Source of the DNA: Rhinopithecus roxellana
Lineage: Eukaryota; Chordata; Mammalia; Primates; Cercopithecidae
Length of the DNA stretch: 64,000 bases
NCBI RefSeq assembly: GCF_007565055.1
Contig: NW_022141553.1
Span: 124,001-188,000 of the forward strand
Direction: 5' to 3'
Shown: one piece after another, positions 1 through 14,000 of the stretch
Layout of the letters: the number at the start of each line of letters is the position of its first letter
Position numbering within the stretch: the stretch's first letter is position 1
Translations under genes and position numbers: made by a program
Notes under the pieces: model-generated
What the model was told of the DNA's origin: nothing
The model's input: only the letters and a program-made list of their open reading frames with translations
Database searches by the model: none

Positions 1-1851
1 AAAGAAGCTTTCGTAGAAACTTCTTGGTCATGTGTGACTTCATCTCACAGAGCTACATTTATGTTTGGTGGAGCAGTCCATTAACACTGTCTTTGAGGAA
101 CCTGAGAAGGGCTTCTTTGGATCGCATTGAGGCCGACGCTGATAAAGGAAATTTCATCCGTTCAAAACGTGAAAGAAGCTTTCTGAGAAACTTCTTACTG
201 ATCTGTGAGTTCATCGCACAGACTTATAACTTAGACATCAGGAAGGAGTTTGCTAAGACTCTTTTCATGGAATCCGGGAAGTGATATTTAGGAGCCCATA
301 GGGGGCCATGGTGAAAAAGGAAATATCCTCACATAATAACTAGAGAGAAGCTTTCTGAGAGATGGCTTTCTGATGTGTGACTTCATCACACAGAGTTCAA
401 CACTTCCCTTCTTGGAACAGTTTGCTAACACTGTTGTCGTGGATTCTGCAGATGTATACTTGGGAGCTCGTAGAGGACTAAGGTGAAAAAGGAAATATCC
501 TCACATAATAACTAAAGAGAAGCTTTCTGAGAAACTTCGTTGCCATTTGTGAATGCAACTCAAAGAAATACACGTTTCTCTTCAGTGATCAATTTGTTAA
601 CACAGTTTTCTGTAAATCTGCAATTAGATACTTCATAGCGCAATGAACCTTAGGGTGACAAAGGAAATATCCACAGATGAAAACTAGAAAGAAGCTTTCT
701 TAGAAACGTCTTTGTGATGTGTGAATTCATCTCACAGAGTTACACTTATGTTTCGTGGAGCAGTCCATTAACACTGTCTTTGAGGAACCTGAGAAGGGCT
801 TCTTTGGATCGTAATGAGGCCTACGCTGATAAAGGAAATTTCTTCCGTTCAAAACGTGAAAGAAGCTTTCTGAGAAACTTCTTTATGATCTGTGAGTTCA
901 TCTCACAGACTTATAATTTTGATTTCAGGAAGCAGTTTTCTAACACTCTTTTCTTTGAATCTGGAAAGTGATATTTGGGAGCCCATAGGGGCCCATGGTG
1001 AAAAATGGAATATCCTCACATAATAACTAGAGAGAAGCTTTCTGAGAGATTGTGTTCTGATGTGTGACTTCATCACACAGAGTTCCACCCTTCTCTTCTT
1101 GGAACAGTTTCCTAACACTGTTGTCGTGGATTCTGCAAAGGTATATTTGTGAGCTCATTGAGGGCTACGGTGAAAAAGGAAGTATCCTCAGATCAAAACT
1201 GGAAAGAAGCCTTCTGTGAAACTGCATTGCCGTGAGTGAATGCAACTCACAGTGTTACAGGTTTCTCTTCAGTGATCAGTTTGTTAAAACAGTTTTCTGG
1301 AAATCTACAATTAGATACTTCATAGCACAATGAACCTTATGGTGACAAAGGAAATATCCACAGGTGAAAACTAGAAAGAAGCTTTCTTAGAAACTTCTTG
1401 GTGATGTGTGAATTCATCTCACAGAGTTACACTTACGTGTCATGGAGCAGTCCATTAACACAGTCTTTGAGGAACCTGAGAAGGGCTTCTTTGGATCGCA
1501 TTGAGGCCTACTCTGATAAAGGAAATTTCATTGGTTCAAAACATGAAAGAAGCTTTCTGGGAAACTTCTTTCTGATCTGCGAGTTCATCTCAAAGACTTA
1601 TAACTTAGACTTCAGCAAGCAGTTTGCTAACACTCTTTTCGTGGAATCCGGAAAGTGATATTTGGGAGCCAATAGGGGCCCATGGTGAAAAAGAAAATAT
1701 CCTCACATAATAACTAGAGAGAAGCTTTCTGAGAGATTGCTTTCTGATGTGTGACTTCACCACACAGAGTTCCACCCTTCCCTTCTTGGAACAGTTTACT
1801 AACACTGTTGCGGTGGATTCTGCAAACTTATATTTGGTAGCTCATTGAGGG

Positions 1852-1868
1852 CTATGGTGAAAAAGGAA
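1852..1868 (-). promoter_or_regulatory. pJalpha-type (A-box) motif in monomer C, example of many
   Basis: The - strand reads TTCCTTTTTCACCATAG, an exact fit to the pJalpha box consensus as I remember it (TTCCTTTTYCACCRTAG). This sequence occupies the same monomer position that the CENP-B box has in B-type alpha monomers. Most C monomers in both arms have the same or a nearly identical motif (for example 31,178-31,194 and 59,285-59,301, + strand). Confidence 0.6.
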
Positions 1869-2076
1869 ATATCCTCAGGTCAATACTGGAAAGAAGCCTT
1901 CTGAGAAACTGCATTGCCATGAGTGAATGCAACTCACTGGGTTGCACATTTCTCTTCAGTGATCAGTTTGCTAACATAGTTTTCTGGAAATCTGACTCGT
2001 TATTTTTATTAGCAGAATGAAGCTTACCATGTCAAAGGAAGTATCCTCAGATGAAAACTACAAAGAAGCTTTCGTG

Positions 2077-2582
2077 GAAAATTCTTGGTGATGTGTGAAT
2101 TCATCTCACAGAGTTACACTTATGTTTCGGGGAGCAGTCCATTAACACTGTCTTTAAGGAACCTGAGAAGGGCTTCTTTGGATCGCATTGAGGCCTCCGC
2201 TGATATCCTCAGATAATAACTAGAGAGAACCTTTCTGAGAGATTGCTTTCTGATGTGTGACTTCTTCCCACAGAGTTCCACCCTTTCCTTCTTGGAACAG
2301 TTGGCTAACACTCTTCTCGGGGATTCTGCAAAGTTATATTTGGAAGCTCATTGAGGGCTATGGTGAAAAAGGAAATAGGCTCAGATTAAAACTGGAAAGA
2401 AGCCTTCCGAGAAACTGCATTGCTATGAGTGAATGCAACTCACAGAGTTGCAAGTTTCTCTTCAGTGATCAGTTTGCTAACTAAGTTTTCTGTTAATCCA
2501 GAATGGGATATTTCTTAAAGCAATGAAGCTTACGGTGACAAAGGAAATATCCTCAGATGAAAACTAGAAAGCAGCTGTCTTA
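2077..2582 (+). repeat. Shortened unit, ~181-bp out-of-register deletion
   Basis: This unit is 506 bp instead of ~687. Near 2,201-2,206 the middle of monomer A (gcctccgctgat) runs straight into the tail of monomer B (atatcctcagataataac). The end of A and most of B are missing. The two joined points are not at exactly the same place in the monomer, so this is not a plain in-register exchange. Confidence 0.75.
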
Positions 2583-4642
2583 GAAACTTCTTGGTGATGT
2601 GTGAATTCATCTCACAAAGTTACACTTATGTTTCTGGGAGCAGTACATTAACACTGTCTTTGAATAATCTGAGAAGGGCTTCTTTGTATCGCATTGAGGT
2701 CTACGCTGATAAAGGAAATTTATTCCGTTCAAAACGTGAAAGAAGCTTTTTGAGAAACTTCTTTCTGATCTATGAGTTTATCTCACAGACTTATAACTTA
2801 TACTTCAGGAAGCAGTTTGCTAACACTCTATTCGTGGAATCTGGAAAGTGATATTTGGGAGCCCCTAGGGGCCCAGGGTGAAAAAGGAAACATCCTCACA
2901 TAATAACTAGAGAGAAGCTTTCTGAGAGATTGCTTTCTGACGTGTGACTTCATCACACAGACTTCCACCCTTCCCTTCTTGGAACAGTTTGCTAACACTG
3001 TTGTCCTGGATTCCTCTAAGTTATTCTTGGGGGCTCATTGAGGGATATGGTGAAAAAGGATATGTACTCACATAATAAATAAAGAGAAGCTTTCTGAGAA
3101 ACTCCGTTGCCATGTGTGAATGCAACTCACAGAGTTACACGTTTCTCTTCAGTGATCAGTTTGTTAAAAGAGTTTTCTGGAAATCTGCAATTAGATTCTT
3201 CATAGCGCAATGAACCTTATGGTGACAAAGGTAATATCCACAGGTGAAAACTTGAAAGAAGGTTTCATAGAAACTTCTTGGTGATGTGTGAATTCATCTC
3301 AGATAGTTACACTTATGTTTCGTGTAGCAGTCCATTAACACTCTCTTTGAGGAACCTGAAAAGGGCTTCCTTGGATCGCATTGAGGCCTACTCTAATAAA
3401 GGAAATTTCATTGGATCAAAACATGAAAGAAGCTTTCTGAGAAACTTCTTTCTGATCTGCGAGTTCATCTCACAGACTTATAACTTAGATTTCAGGAAGC
3501 AGTTTGCTATGACTCTTTTTGTGGAATCCGAAAAGTGATATTTGGGAGCCAATAGGGGCCCATGGTGAAAAAGAAAATATCCTCACATAATGACTAGAGA
3601 GAAGCTTTCTGAGACATTGCTTTCTGATGTGTGACTTCATCACACAGAGTTCCACTCTTCCGTTCGTGGTACAGTTTACTAACACAGTTGGGGTGGATTC
3701 TGAAAACTTATATTTGGGAGCTCATTGAGGGCTATGGTGAAAAAGGAAATATCCTCACATAATAACTAAAGAGAAGCTTTCTGAGAAACTGCACTGCCAT
3801 GTGTGATTGCAACTCACAGAGTGACACGTTTCTCTTCAGTCATCAGTTTGTTAACACAGTTTTCAGGAAATCTGCAATTAGATTCCTCATAGCGCCATGA
3901 ACCTTACGGTGACAAAGGAATTACCCACAGATGACAAATGGAAAGAAGCATTCTTTGAAAATTCTTGGTGATGTGTGAATTCATCTCACAGAGTTACACT
4001 TATGTTTCGAGGAGCAGTCCATTAACACTGTCTTTGAGGAACCTGAGAAGGGCTTCTTTTTTTCGCATTGAGTCCTACTCTGATAAAGGAAATTTCATCC
4101 ATTCAAAACGTGAAAGAAGCTTTCTGAGAAACTTCTTTCTGATCTGTGAGTTCATCTCACAGACTTAGAACATAGACTTCAGGAAGCAGTTTGCAAACAC
4201 TCTTTTGGTGGAATCTACAAAGTGATATTTTGGAGACCATAGGGGCCCATGGTGAAAAAGGAAATATCCTCACATAATAACCAGAGAGAAGCTTTCTGAG
4301 AGATTGCTCTCTGATGTGTGACTTCATCAAACAGAGTTCCACCCTTCCCTTCTTGGAAGAGTTTGCTAACACTGTTGTCGTGCATTCTGCAAAATTATAT
4401 TTGGGAGCTCATTGAGGGGAAGGTGAAAAAGGAAATATCCTCACATAATAACTAAAGAGAAGCTTTCTGAGAAACTGCGTTGCCATGTGTGAATACAACT
4501 CACAGAGTTACACGTTTCTCTTCAATGATCAGTTTGTTAACACATTTTTCTGGAAATCTGCAATTAGATACTTCATAGTGCAATGATCCTTACGGTGACA
4601 AAGGAAATATCCACAGATGAAAACTAGAAAGAAGCTTTCTTA

Positions 4643-5045
4643 GAAACTTCTTGGTGATGTGTGAATTCATCTCACGGAATTACACTTATGGTTCGTGGAG
4701 CAGTCCATTAACACTGTCTTTCAGGAACCTGAGAGGGGCTTCCTTAGATCTCTTCTTCTAACAGTTTGCTAAAACTGTTGTCGTGGATTCTGCAAAGTTA
4801 TATTTGAGGGCTCATTAAGGGGTATGGTGAAAAAGGAAATATCGCACATAATAACTAAAGAGAAGCTTTCTGAGAAACTGCATTGCCATGTGGGAATGCA
4901 ACTCACAGAGTTACAAGTTTCTCTTCAGTCATCAGTTTGTTAACACAGTTGTCAGGAAATCTGCAATTAGATTCTTCATAGCACCATGAACCCTACGGTA
5001 ACATAGGATTTATCCACAGATGACAACTGGAAAGAAGATTTCTTA
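4643..5045 (+). repeat. Shortened unit, ~284-bp deletion
   Basis: The unit is 403 bp. At about 4,750 monomer A (gcttccttagatc) joins the middle of monomer C (cttcttctaacagtttgct). The end of A, all of B and the head of C are gone. Confidence 0.75.
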
Positions 5046-8000
5046 GAAACTTATTGGTGATGTGTGAATTCATCTCACAGAGTTACACGTATGTTTCGAG
5101 GAGCAGTACATTAACACTGTCTTTGAGGAACCTGAGAAGGGCTTCTTTGGTTTGCATGGAGACCTACTCTGATAAAGGAAATTTCATCCGTTCAAAACGT
5201 GAAAGAAACTTTCTGAGAAACTTCTTTCTGATCTGTGAGTTCATCTCACAGAGTTATAATTTAGACTTCAGGAAGCAGTTTGCGAACACTCTTTTCGTGG
5301 AATCTACAAAGTGATATTTTGGAGCTCATAAGGGCCCATGGTGAAAAAGGAAATATCCTAACATAATAACTAGAGAGAAGCTTTCTGAGAGATTGCTTTC
5401 TGATGTGTGACTTCGTCACACAGAGTTCCACCCTTCCCTTCTTGAAAGAGATTACTAACACTGTTGTCGTGCATTCTGCAATGTCATATTTGGGAGCTCA
5501 TTGAGGGCTAAGGTGAAAAAGGAAATATCCTCACATAATAACTAAAGAGAAGCTTTCTGAGAAACTGCGTTGCCATGTGTGAATGCATCTCACAGAGTTA
5601 CACGTTTCTCTTCAATGATCATTTTCTTAAAACATTTTTCTGGAAATCTGCAAGTAGATACTTCATAGCGCAATGAACCTTACGGTGACAAAGGAAATAT
5701 CCACAGATGAAAATTAGAAAGAAATTTTCGTAGAAACTTCTTGGTGATGTGTGAATTCATCTCACAGAATTTCACTTATGTTTCGTGGAGCAGTCCATTA
5801 ACACTGTCTTTGAGGAACATGAGAAGGGCTTCCTTAGATCGCAGTGGGGCCTACACTGATAAAGGAAATTTCATCCGTTCAAAACGTGAAAGAAGCTTCC
5901 TGGGAAACTTCTTTCTGATATGAGAGTTCATCTCACAGACTTATAACTTAGACTTCAGGAAGCAGTTTGCGAACACTCTTTTCGTGGATTCTGGAAAGTG
6001 ATATTTGGGAGCCCTTAGGTGCCCATAGTGAAAAAGGAAATAATCTAAAATAATATCTAGAGAGAAGGTTTCTGAGAGATTGCTTTCTGATGTGTGACTT
6101 CATCACACAGAGTTTCACCCTTCCCTTCTTGGAACAGTTTGCTAACACTGTTGTCGTGAATACTGCAAAGTTATATTTGGGGGCTCATTGAGGGCTATGG
6201 TGAAAAAGGAAATATCCTCAGATCAAAACTGGAAAGAAGACTTCTGTGAAACTGCATTGCCATGAGTGAATGCAACTCACAGACTTACACGTTTCTCTTC
6301 AGTGATCAGTTTGCTAACTAAGTTTTCTGGAAATCTGCAATGGGATACCTCTTATCGCAATGAAGCTTACGGTGACAAAGGAAATATCCTCAGATGAAAA
6401 GTAGAAAGAAGCTTTCCAGAAACTTCTTGGTGATGTGTGAATTCATCTCACAAAGTTACACTTATGTTTCGTGGAGCAGTCCATTAACACTTTCTTTGAG
6501 GAACCTGAGAAGGGCTTCTTTGGATTGTAAAGAGGCCTAAGCTGTTAAAGGAAATTTCTTCCCTTCAAAACGTGAAAGAAGCTTTCTGAGAAACTTCTTT
6601 CTGATCTGTGAGTTCACCTCACAGTCTGATACCTTAGACTTCAAGAAGCAGTTTGCTAACAGTCTTTTCGTGGAATCTGGAAAGTGATATTTGGGAGCAC
6701 ATAGGAGCCCATGGTGAAAAAGGAAATTTCCTCACACAATAACTAGAGAGAAGCTTTCTGAGAGATTGCTTTCTGATGTGTGACTTCATCACACAGAGTT
6801 CCACCCTTCCCTTCTTGGAATAGTTTGCTAACACTGTTGTCATGGATTCGGCAAAGGAATATTTGGGAGTTCATTGAGGGCTATGGTGAAAAAGGAAATA
6901 TCCTCACATAATAACTAAAGAGAAGCTTTCTGAGAAACTGCGTTGACATGTGTGAATGCAACTCACAGAGCTACACTTTTCTCTTCAGTGGTCAGATTGT
7001 TAACACAGTTTTCTGGAAATCTGCAATTAGATACTGCATAGCGCAATGAAACGTACGATGACAAAGGAAATATCCACAGATGAAAACTAGAAAGAAGGTT
7101 TCGTAGAAACTTCTTGGTGATGTGTGAATTCATCTCACAGAGCTACACTTATGTTTTGTGGAGCAGTCCATTGACACTGTCTTTGAGGAACATGAGAAGG
7201 GCTTCCTTAGATCGCACTGAGGTCTACGATGATAAAGGAAATTTCATCAGTTCAAAACGTGAAAGAAGCTTTCTGAGAAACTTCTTTCTGATCTGTGATT
7301 TCATCTCACAGACTTATAACTTGGACTTCAGGAAGCAGTTTGCGAACACTCTTTTCGTGGATTCTGGAAAGCGATATTTGGGAGCCCATAGGGGCCCATG
7401 GTGAAAAAGGAAATAATCTCACATAATAACTAGAGAAAAGCTTTCTGAGAGATTGCTTTCTGATGTGTGACCTCATCACACAGAGTTCCACCCTTCCCTT
7501 CTTGGAACACTTTGCTAACATTGTTGTCATGGATTCTGCAAAGTTATGTTTGGCAGCTCATTGAGGGCTATTGTGAAAAAGGAAATATCCTCAGATCACA
7601 ACTGGAGAGAAGCCTTCTGACAAACTGCATTGCCAGGAGTGAATGCAACCCACGGAGATACAGGTTTCTCTTCAGTGATCAGTTTGCTAACTAAGTTTTC
7701 TGGAAATCTGCGAAGGGATACCTCTTAGCGCAATGAAGCTTACGGTGATAAACGAAATATCCTCAGATGAAATCTAGAAAGAAGCTTTCTTAGAAACTTC
7801 TTGTTGATGTTTGAATTCACCTCACAAAGTTACACTTATGTTTCGTGGAGCAGTCCATTAACACTGTCTTTGAGGAACCTGAGATGGGCTTCCGTGGATC
7901 GCATTGAGGCCTAGGCTGATAAAGGAAATTTCATCCGTTCAAAACGTGAAAGAGGTTTTCTGAGAAACTTCTTTCTGCTCTGTGAGTTCATCTCACAGAC

Positions 8001-11000
8001 TTATAACTTAGACTTCAGGAAACAGTTTGCTAATACTCTTTTCTTGGAATCTGCATTGTGATATTTGGGAGCCCATAGGGGCCCATGGTGGAAAAGGAAA
8101 TATCCTCACATTATAACTAGAGAGAAGCTTTCTGAGAGATTGCTTTCTGATGTGTGACTTCATCACACAGAGTTCCACCCTTCCCTTCTTGGAACAGTTT
8201 ACTAACACTGTTGCGGTGGATTCTGCAAACTTATATTTGGGAGCTCATTGAGGGCTACGGTGAAAAAGGAAATATCCTCAGGTCAGTAATGGAAAGAAGC
8301 CTTCTGAGAAACTGCATTGCCATGAGTGAATGCAACCCACAGAGTTGCACATTTCTCTTCAGTGCTCAGTTTGCTAACATAGTTTTCTGAAAATCTGCAA
8401 TGGGATACCGCTTAGCGCCTTGAAGCTTACGGTGACAAAGGAAATATCCTCAGAGGAAAAGTAGAAAGAAGGTTTCGTAGAAACGTCTTGGTGAGGTGTG
8501 AATTATTCTTCCAGAGTTACACTTATGTTCCGTGGAGCAGAGCATTAACACTGTCTTTGAGGAACCTGAGAAGGGCTTACTTCTATCGCATTGAGGCTTA
8601 CACTGTTAAAGGAAATATCATCCGTTCAAAACATGAATGAAACTTTCTCAGTAACTTCTTTCTGATCTGTGAGTTCATCTCACAGACTTATAACTTAGAC
8701 ATCAGAAAGCAGTTTGCGAATACTCTTTTGGTGGATTCTGGAAAGTGATATTTGGGAGACCTTAAGGGTAAATGGTGAAACAGGAAATAATCTCACATAA
8801 TAACAAGAGAGACGCTTTCTGAGAGATTGCTTTCTGATGTGTGACTTCATCACACAGAGTTCCACCGTTCCCTTCTTGGAACAGTTTGCTAACACTGTTG
8901 TCGTGGATTCTGCAGAGGTATATTTGGGAGCTCATTGAGGGCTATGGTGAAAAAGGAAATATCTTCAGATAATAAAGAAAGAGAAGCTTTCTGAGAAACT
9001 GCGTTGCCATGTGTGAATGCAACTCACAGAGTTACACGTTCCTTTTCAGTGATCAGTTTGTTAACACAGTTTTCTGGAAATCTGCAATTAGATACTTCAT
9101 AGCGCAACGAAGATTACGGTGTCAAAGGAAATATCCTAACATGAAAACTAGAAAGAAGGTTTCATAGAAACTTCTTGGTGATGGGTGAATTCATCTCACA
9201 GAGTTACACTTATGTTAAGTGGAGCAGTCCATTAACACTGTCTTTGAGGACTCTGAGAAGGGCTTCTTTGGATCACATTGCGGACTCCGCTGATAAAGGA
9301 AATTTCATCCGTTCAAAACGTGATGGAAGCTTTCTGTGAAACTTCTTCCTGATCTGTGAGTTCATCTCACAGACTTATAATTTAGACTTCAGGAAGCACT
9401 TTCCTAACACTCTTCTCGTGGATTCTGGAAAGTGATATTTGGGAGCCCATAGGGGCCCATGGTGAAAAAGGAAATATCCTCACATAATAATTAGAGAGAC
9501 GCTTTCTGAGAGATTGCTTTCTGATGTGTGACTCCATCTCACAGAGTTCCACCCTTCCCTTCTTGGAACAGTTTGCTAACACTGTTGTGGTAGATTCTGC
9601 AGAGGTATATTTGGGAGCTCATTGAGGGCCATGGTGAAAAAGGAAATATCCTCACATAATAACTAAAGAGAAGCTTTCTGACATCTTCTTTGCCATGTGT
9701 GAAAGCAACTCACAGAGTTACACGTTTCTCTTCAATGATCAGTTTGTTAACACAATTTTCTGTAAATCTGAAATTAGATGCTTCAAAGCGCAATGAACCT
9801 AACAGTGACAAAGGAAATATCCACACATGAAAACTAGAAAGAAGCTTCCTTAGAAACTTCTTGGTGATGTGTGAATTCATCTTCCAGATTTTCACTTACG
9901 TTTCGCGGAGCAGTCCATTAACACTGTCTTTGAGGAATCTGAGAAGGGCTTCTTTGGATAGCATTGAGGCCTACGCTGATAAAGGAAATTTCATCCGTTC
10001 AAAACGTGAAAGAAGCTTTCTGAGAAACTTCTTTCTCATCTGTGAGTTCATCTCACAGACTTGTAACTTAGACTTCAGGAAGCAATTTAGTAACACTCTT
10101 TTCAAGGAATCAGGAAAGTGATATTTGGGAGTCCATAGGGGCCCAAGGTGCAAAAGGAAATACCCTCACATAATAACTAGAGTGAAGCTTTCTGAGAGAT
10201 TGCTTTCTGATCTGTGAGTTCATCACACAGAGTTCCACCCTTCCCTTCTTGTAACAGTTTGCTAACACTGTTGTCGTGGATACTGCAAAGTTATATTTGG
10301 GAGCTCATTGAGGGCTATGGTGAAAAAGGAAATATCCTCAGATCAAAACTGGAAAGAAGACTTCTGTGAAACTGCATTGCCATGAGTGAATGCAACTCAC
10401 AGACTTACACGTTTCTCTTCAGTGATCAGTTTGTTAACTAAGTTTTCTAGAAATCTGCAATGGGATACCTCTTAGCGCAATGAAGCTTGCGGTGACAAAG
10501 TAAATATCCTCAGATGAAAACTTGAAAGAAGCTTTCCTAGAAACTTCTTCGTGATGTGAGAATTCATCTCACAAGTTTACACTTATTTTTCATGGAGCAG
10601 TGTATTAACACTGTCTTTGAGGATCCTGAGACGGGCTACTTTGGACCGCGTTGAGTTCTGCGCTGATAAAGGAAATATCATCAGTTCAAAACGTGAAAGA
10701 ATCTTTCTGTAAAACTTCTTTCTGATCTCTGAGTTCATCTCACATACTTATAACTTAGACTTCAGGAAGCAGTTGGCGAAAACTCTTTTTGTGGAGTCTG
10801 GAAAGTGATATTTGGGAGCACATAGGGGCCCATGGTGAAAAAGGAAATATCCTCACATAATACCTAGAGAGAAGATCTCTGAGACATTGCTTTCTGATGT
10901 GTGACTTCATCACACAGAGTTCCACCCTTCACATCTTGGAACAGATTGCTAACAATGTTGTCGTGGATTCTGCAAAGGAATATTTAAGAGCCCTTTGAAG

Positions 11001-14000
11001 GCTATGGTGAAAAAGGAAATATCCTCACATAATAACTAAAGTGAAGGTTTCTGAGAAACTGCGTTGCCATGAGTGAATGCAACTCACAGAGTTACACATT
11101 TCTCTTCAGTGATCAGTTGGTTAACACAGTTTTCTGGAAATCTGCAATTAGATACTTCATAGCGCAATGAACCTTACGGTGACAAAGGAAATATCCGCAG
11201 ATGAAAACTACAAAGAAGCTTTCTTTGAAACTTCTTGGTGATGTGTGAATTCATCTCAAAAGTTACACTTATGTTTCGTGGTGCAGTCCATTAACACTGT
11301 CTTTGAGGAATCTGTGCAGGGCTTCCTTGTATCGCATTGAGGCCTATGCTGATAAAGGAAATTTCATACGTTCAAAACGAGAAAGAAGCTTTCTGAGAAA
11401 CTTCTTTGTGATCTGTGAGTTCATCTCAAAGACTTTTAATTTAGACTTTAGGAACCAGTTTGCGAACACTCTTTTCGTGGATTCTGGAAAGTGATATTTG
11501 GGAACCCTTAGGTGCCCATGGAGAAAAAGGAAATATCCTCACATAATAACTAGAGAGAAACTTTCTGAGAGATTGCTTTCTCATGTGTGACTTCATCACA
11601 CCGAGATCCACCCTTCCCTACTTGGAACAGTTTGCTAACACAGTTGTCGTGGATTCTGCAAAGTTATTTTTGGGAATTCATTGAGGGCAATGGTGAAAAA
11701 GGAAATATCCTCACATAATAACTAAAGAGAAGCTTTCTGAGAAACTGCGTTGCCATGTGTGAATGCAACGCACAGAGTTACAAGTTTTTCTTCAGTGATC
11801 AGTTTGTTAACACAGTTTTCTGGAAATCTTCAATTCGATACCTCATAGCACAATGAACCTTACGGTGACAAAGGAAATATCCACAGATGAAAACTAGAAA
11901 GAAGCTCTCTTAGAAACTTCTTGGTGATGTGTGAATTCATCTTCCCGAGTTAGACTTATGTTTCGTGGAGCAGTCCTTTAACACTGTCTTTGAGGAACCT
12001 GAGAAGGGCTTCCTTGGATCGCATTGAGGTCTACGCTGATATATGAAATTTCATCCGTTCAAAACGGGAAAAATGTTTCTCAGAAACTTCTTTCTGATCT
12101 GTGAGTTCATCTCACAGACTTATAACTTAGACTTCAGGAAGCAGTTTGTGAACACTCTTTTCGTGGATTCTGGAAAGTGATATTTGGGAGCCCTTAGGGG
12201 CTCATGGTGAAAAAGGAAATATCCTCACATTATAACTAGAGAGAAGCTTTTTGAGATGTTGCTTTCTGATGTGTGACTGCATCACTCAGGGTTCCACCCT
12301 TCTTTTCTTGGAACAGTTTGCTAACACTGTTGTCGTGGATTCTGCAAAGTTATATTTAGGAGCTCATTGAGGGTTATGGTGAAAAAGGAAATATCACACA
12401 CAATAACTAAAGAGAAGCTTTCTGAAAAATTGCATTGCCATGAGTGAATGCAACTCACAGAGTTACACGTTTGTCTTCAGTGATCAGTTTGCTAACTAAG
12501 TTTTCTGGAAATCTCCAATGCGATACCTCATAGTGCAATGAAGCTTACGGTGAAAAGGAAATATCCTCAAATGAAAACTAGAAAGAAGCTTTCGTAGAAA
12601 CTTCTTGGTGATGTGCGAATTCATCTCAGAGAGTTACCCTTATGTTTCGTGTAGCAGTCCATTAACCCTGTGTTTGAGGAACCTGAGAAGGGCTTCTTTG
12701 GATCGCACTGAGGTCTACTCTGATAAAGGAAATTTCATCCGTTCAAACCGTTAAATAAGCTTTCTGAGAAACTTCTTTCTGATCTGTGAGTTCATCTCAC
12801 AGACTTATAACTCAGACTTCAGGAAGCAGTGTGCTAACCTTCTTTTCGTGGAATCTGGAAAGTGATATTTGGGATCCCATAGGGGCCCACGGAGAAAAAG
12901 GATATATACTCACATAATAACTAGAGAGAAGGTATCTGAGAGATTGTTTTCTGATGTGTGACTTCATCACACAGAGTTCCACACTTCCCTTCTTGGAACA
13001 GATATCTAACAACTTTGTCGAGGATTCCGCAGAGGTATATTTGGGAGGTTATTGAGGGCTATGGTGAAAAAGGAAATATCCTCACATAATAACTAAAGAG
13101 AAGCTTTCTGAGAAACTGCGTTGCCATGTGTGAATGCAACTCACAGAGTTACAGGTTTCTCTTCAGTGATCAGTCTGTTAACAGAGCTTTCTGGAATCTG
13201 CAATTAGATACTTCATAGCGCAATGAACCTTATGGTGACAAAGGAAATATCGACAGGTGAAAACTAGAAAGAAGCTTTCTTGAAAACTTCTTGGTGATGT
13301 GTGAATTCATCTCACAGAGTTACACTTATGTTTCGTGGAGCAGTTCATTAACACTGTCTTTGAGGAACCTGAGAAGGGCTTCCTTGGATCGCATTGAGGC
13401 CTACACTGATAAAGGAAATTTCATTGGTTCAAAACGTGAAAGAAGCTTTCAGAGAAACTTCTTTCTGATCTCCGAGTTCATCTCACAGACATATAACTTT
13501 GACTTCAGGACGCAGTTTCGTAACACTCTTTTCGTGGAATCTGGAAAGTAATATTTGGGAGCCCATAGGGGCCATGGTGAAAAAGGAAATATCCTCCCAT
13601 AATAACTAGAGAGAAGCGTTCTGAGAGATTGCTTTCCGATGTGTGACTTCATCACACAGAGTTCCACCCTTCCCTTCATAGAACAGTTTCTTAACACTGT
13701 TTTCGTGGATTCTGCAAAGTTATATTTGGGAGCTCATTGAGGGCTACGGGGAAAAAGAAGATATCCTCACATAATAATTAAAGAGAAGCTTTCTGAGAAA
13801 CTGCGTTGCCATGTGTGAATGCAACTGACAGAGTTACACGTTTCTCTTCAGTGATCAGTTTGTTAACACAGTTTTCTGGAAATATGCAATTAGATACTAC
13901 ATATCGCAATGAAACTTATGGTGACACAGGAAATATCCACAGGTGAAAACTAGAAAGAAGCTTTCTTGGAAACTTCTTGGTGATGTGTGAATTCATCTCA

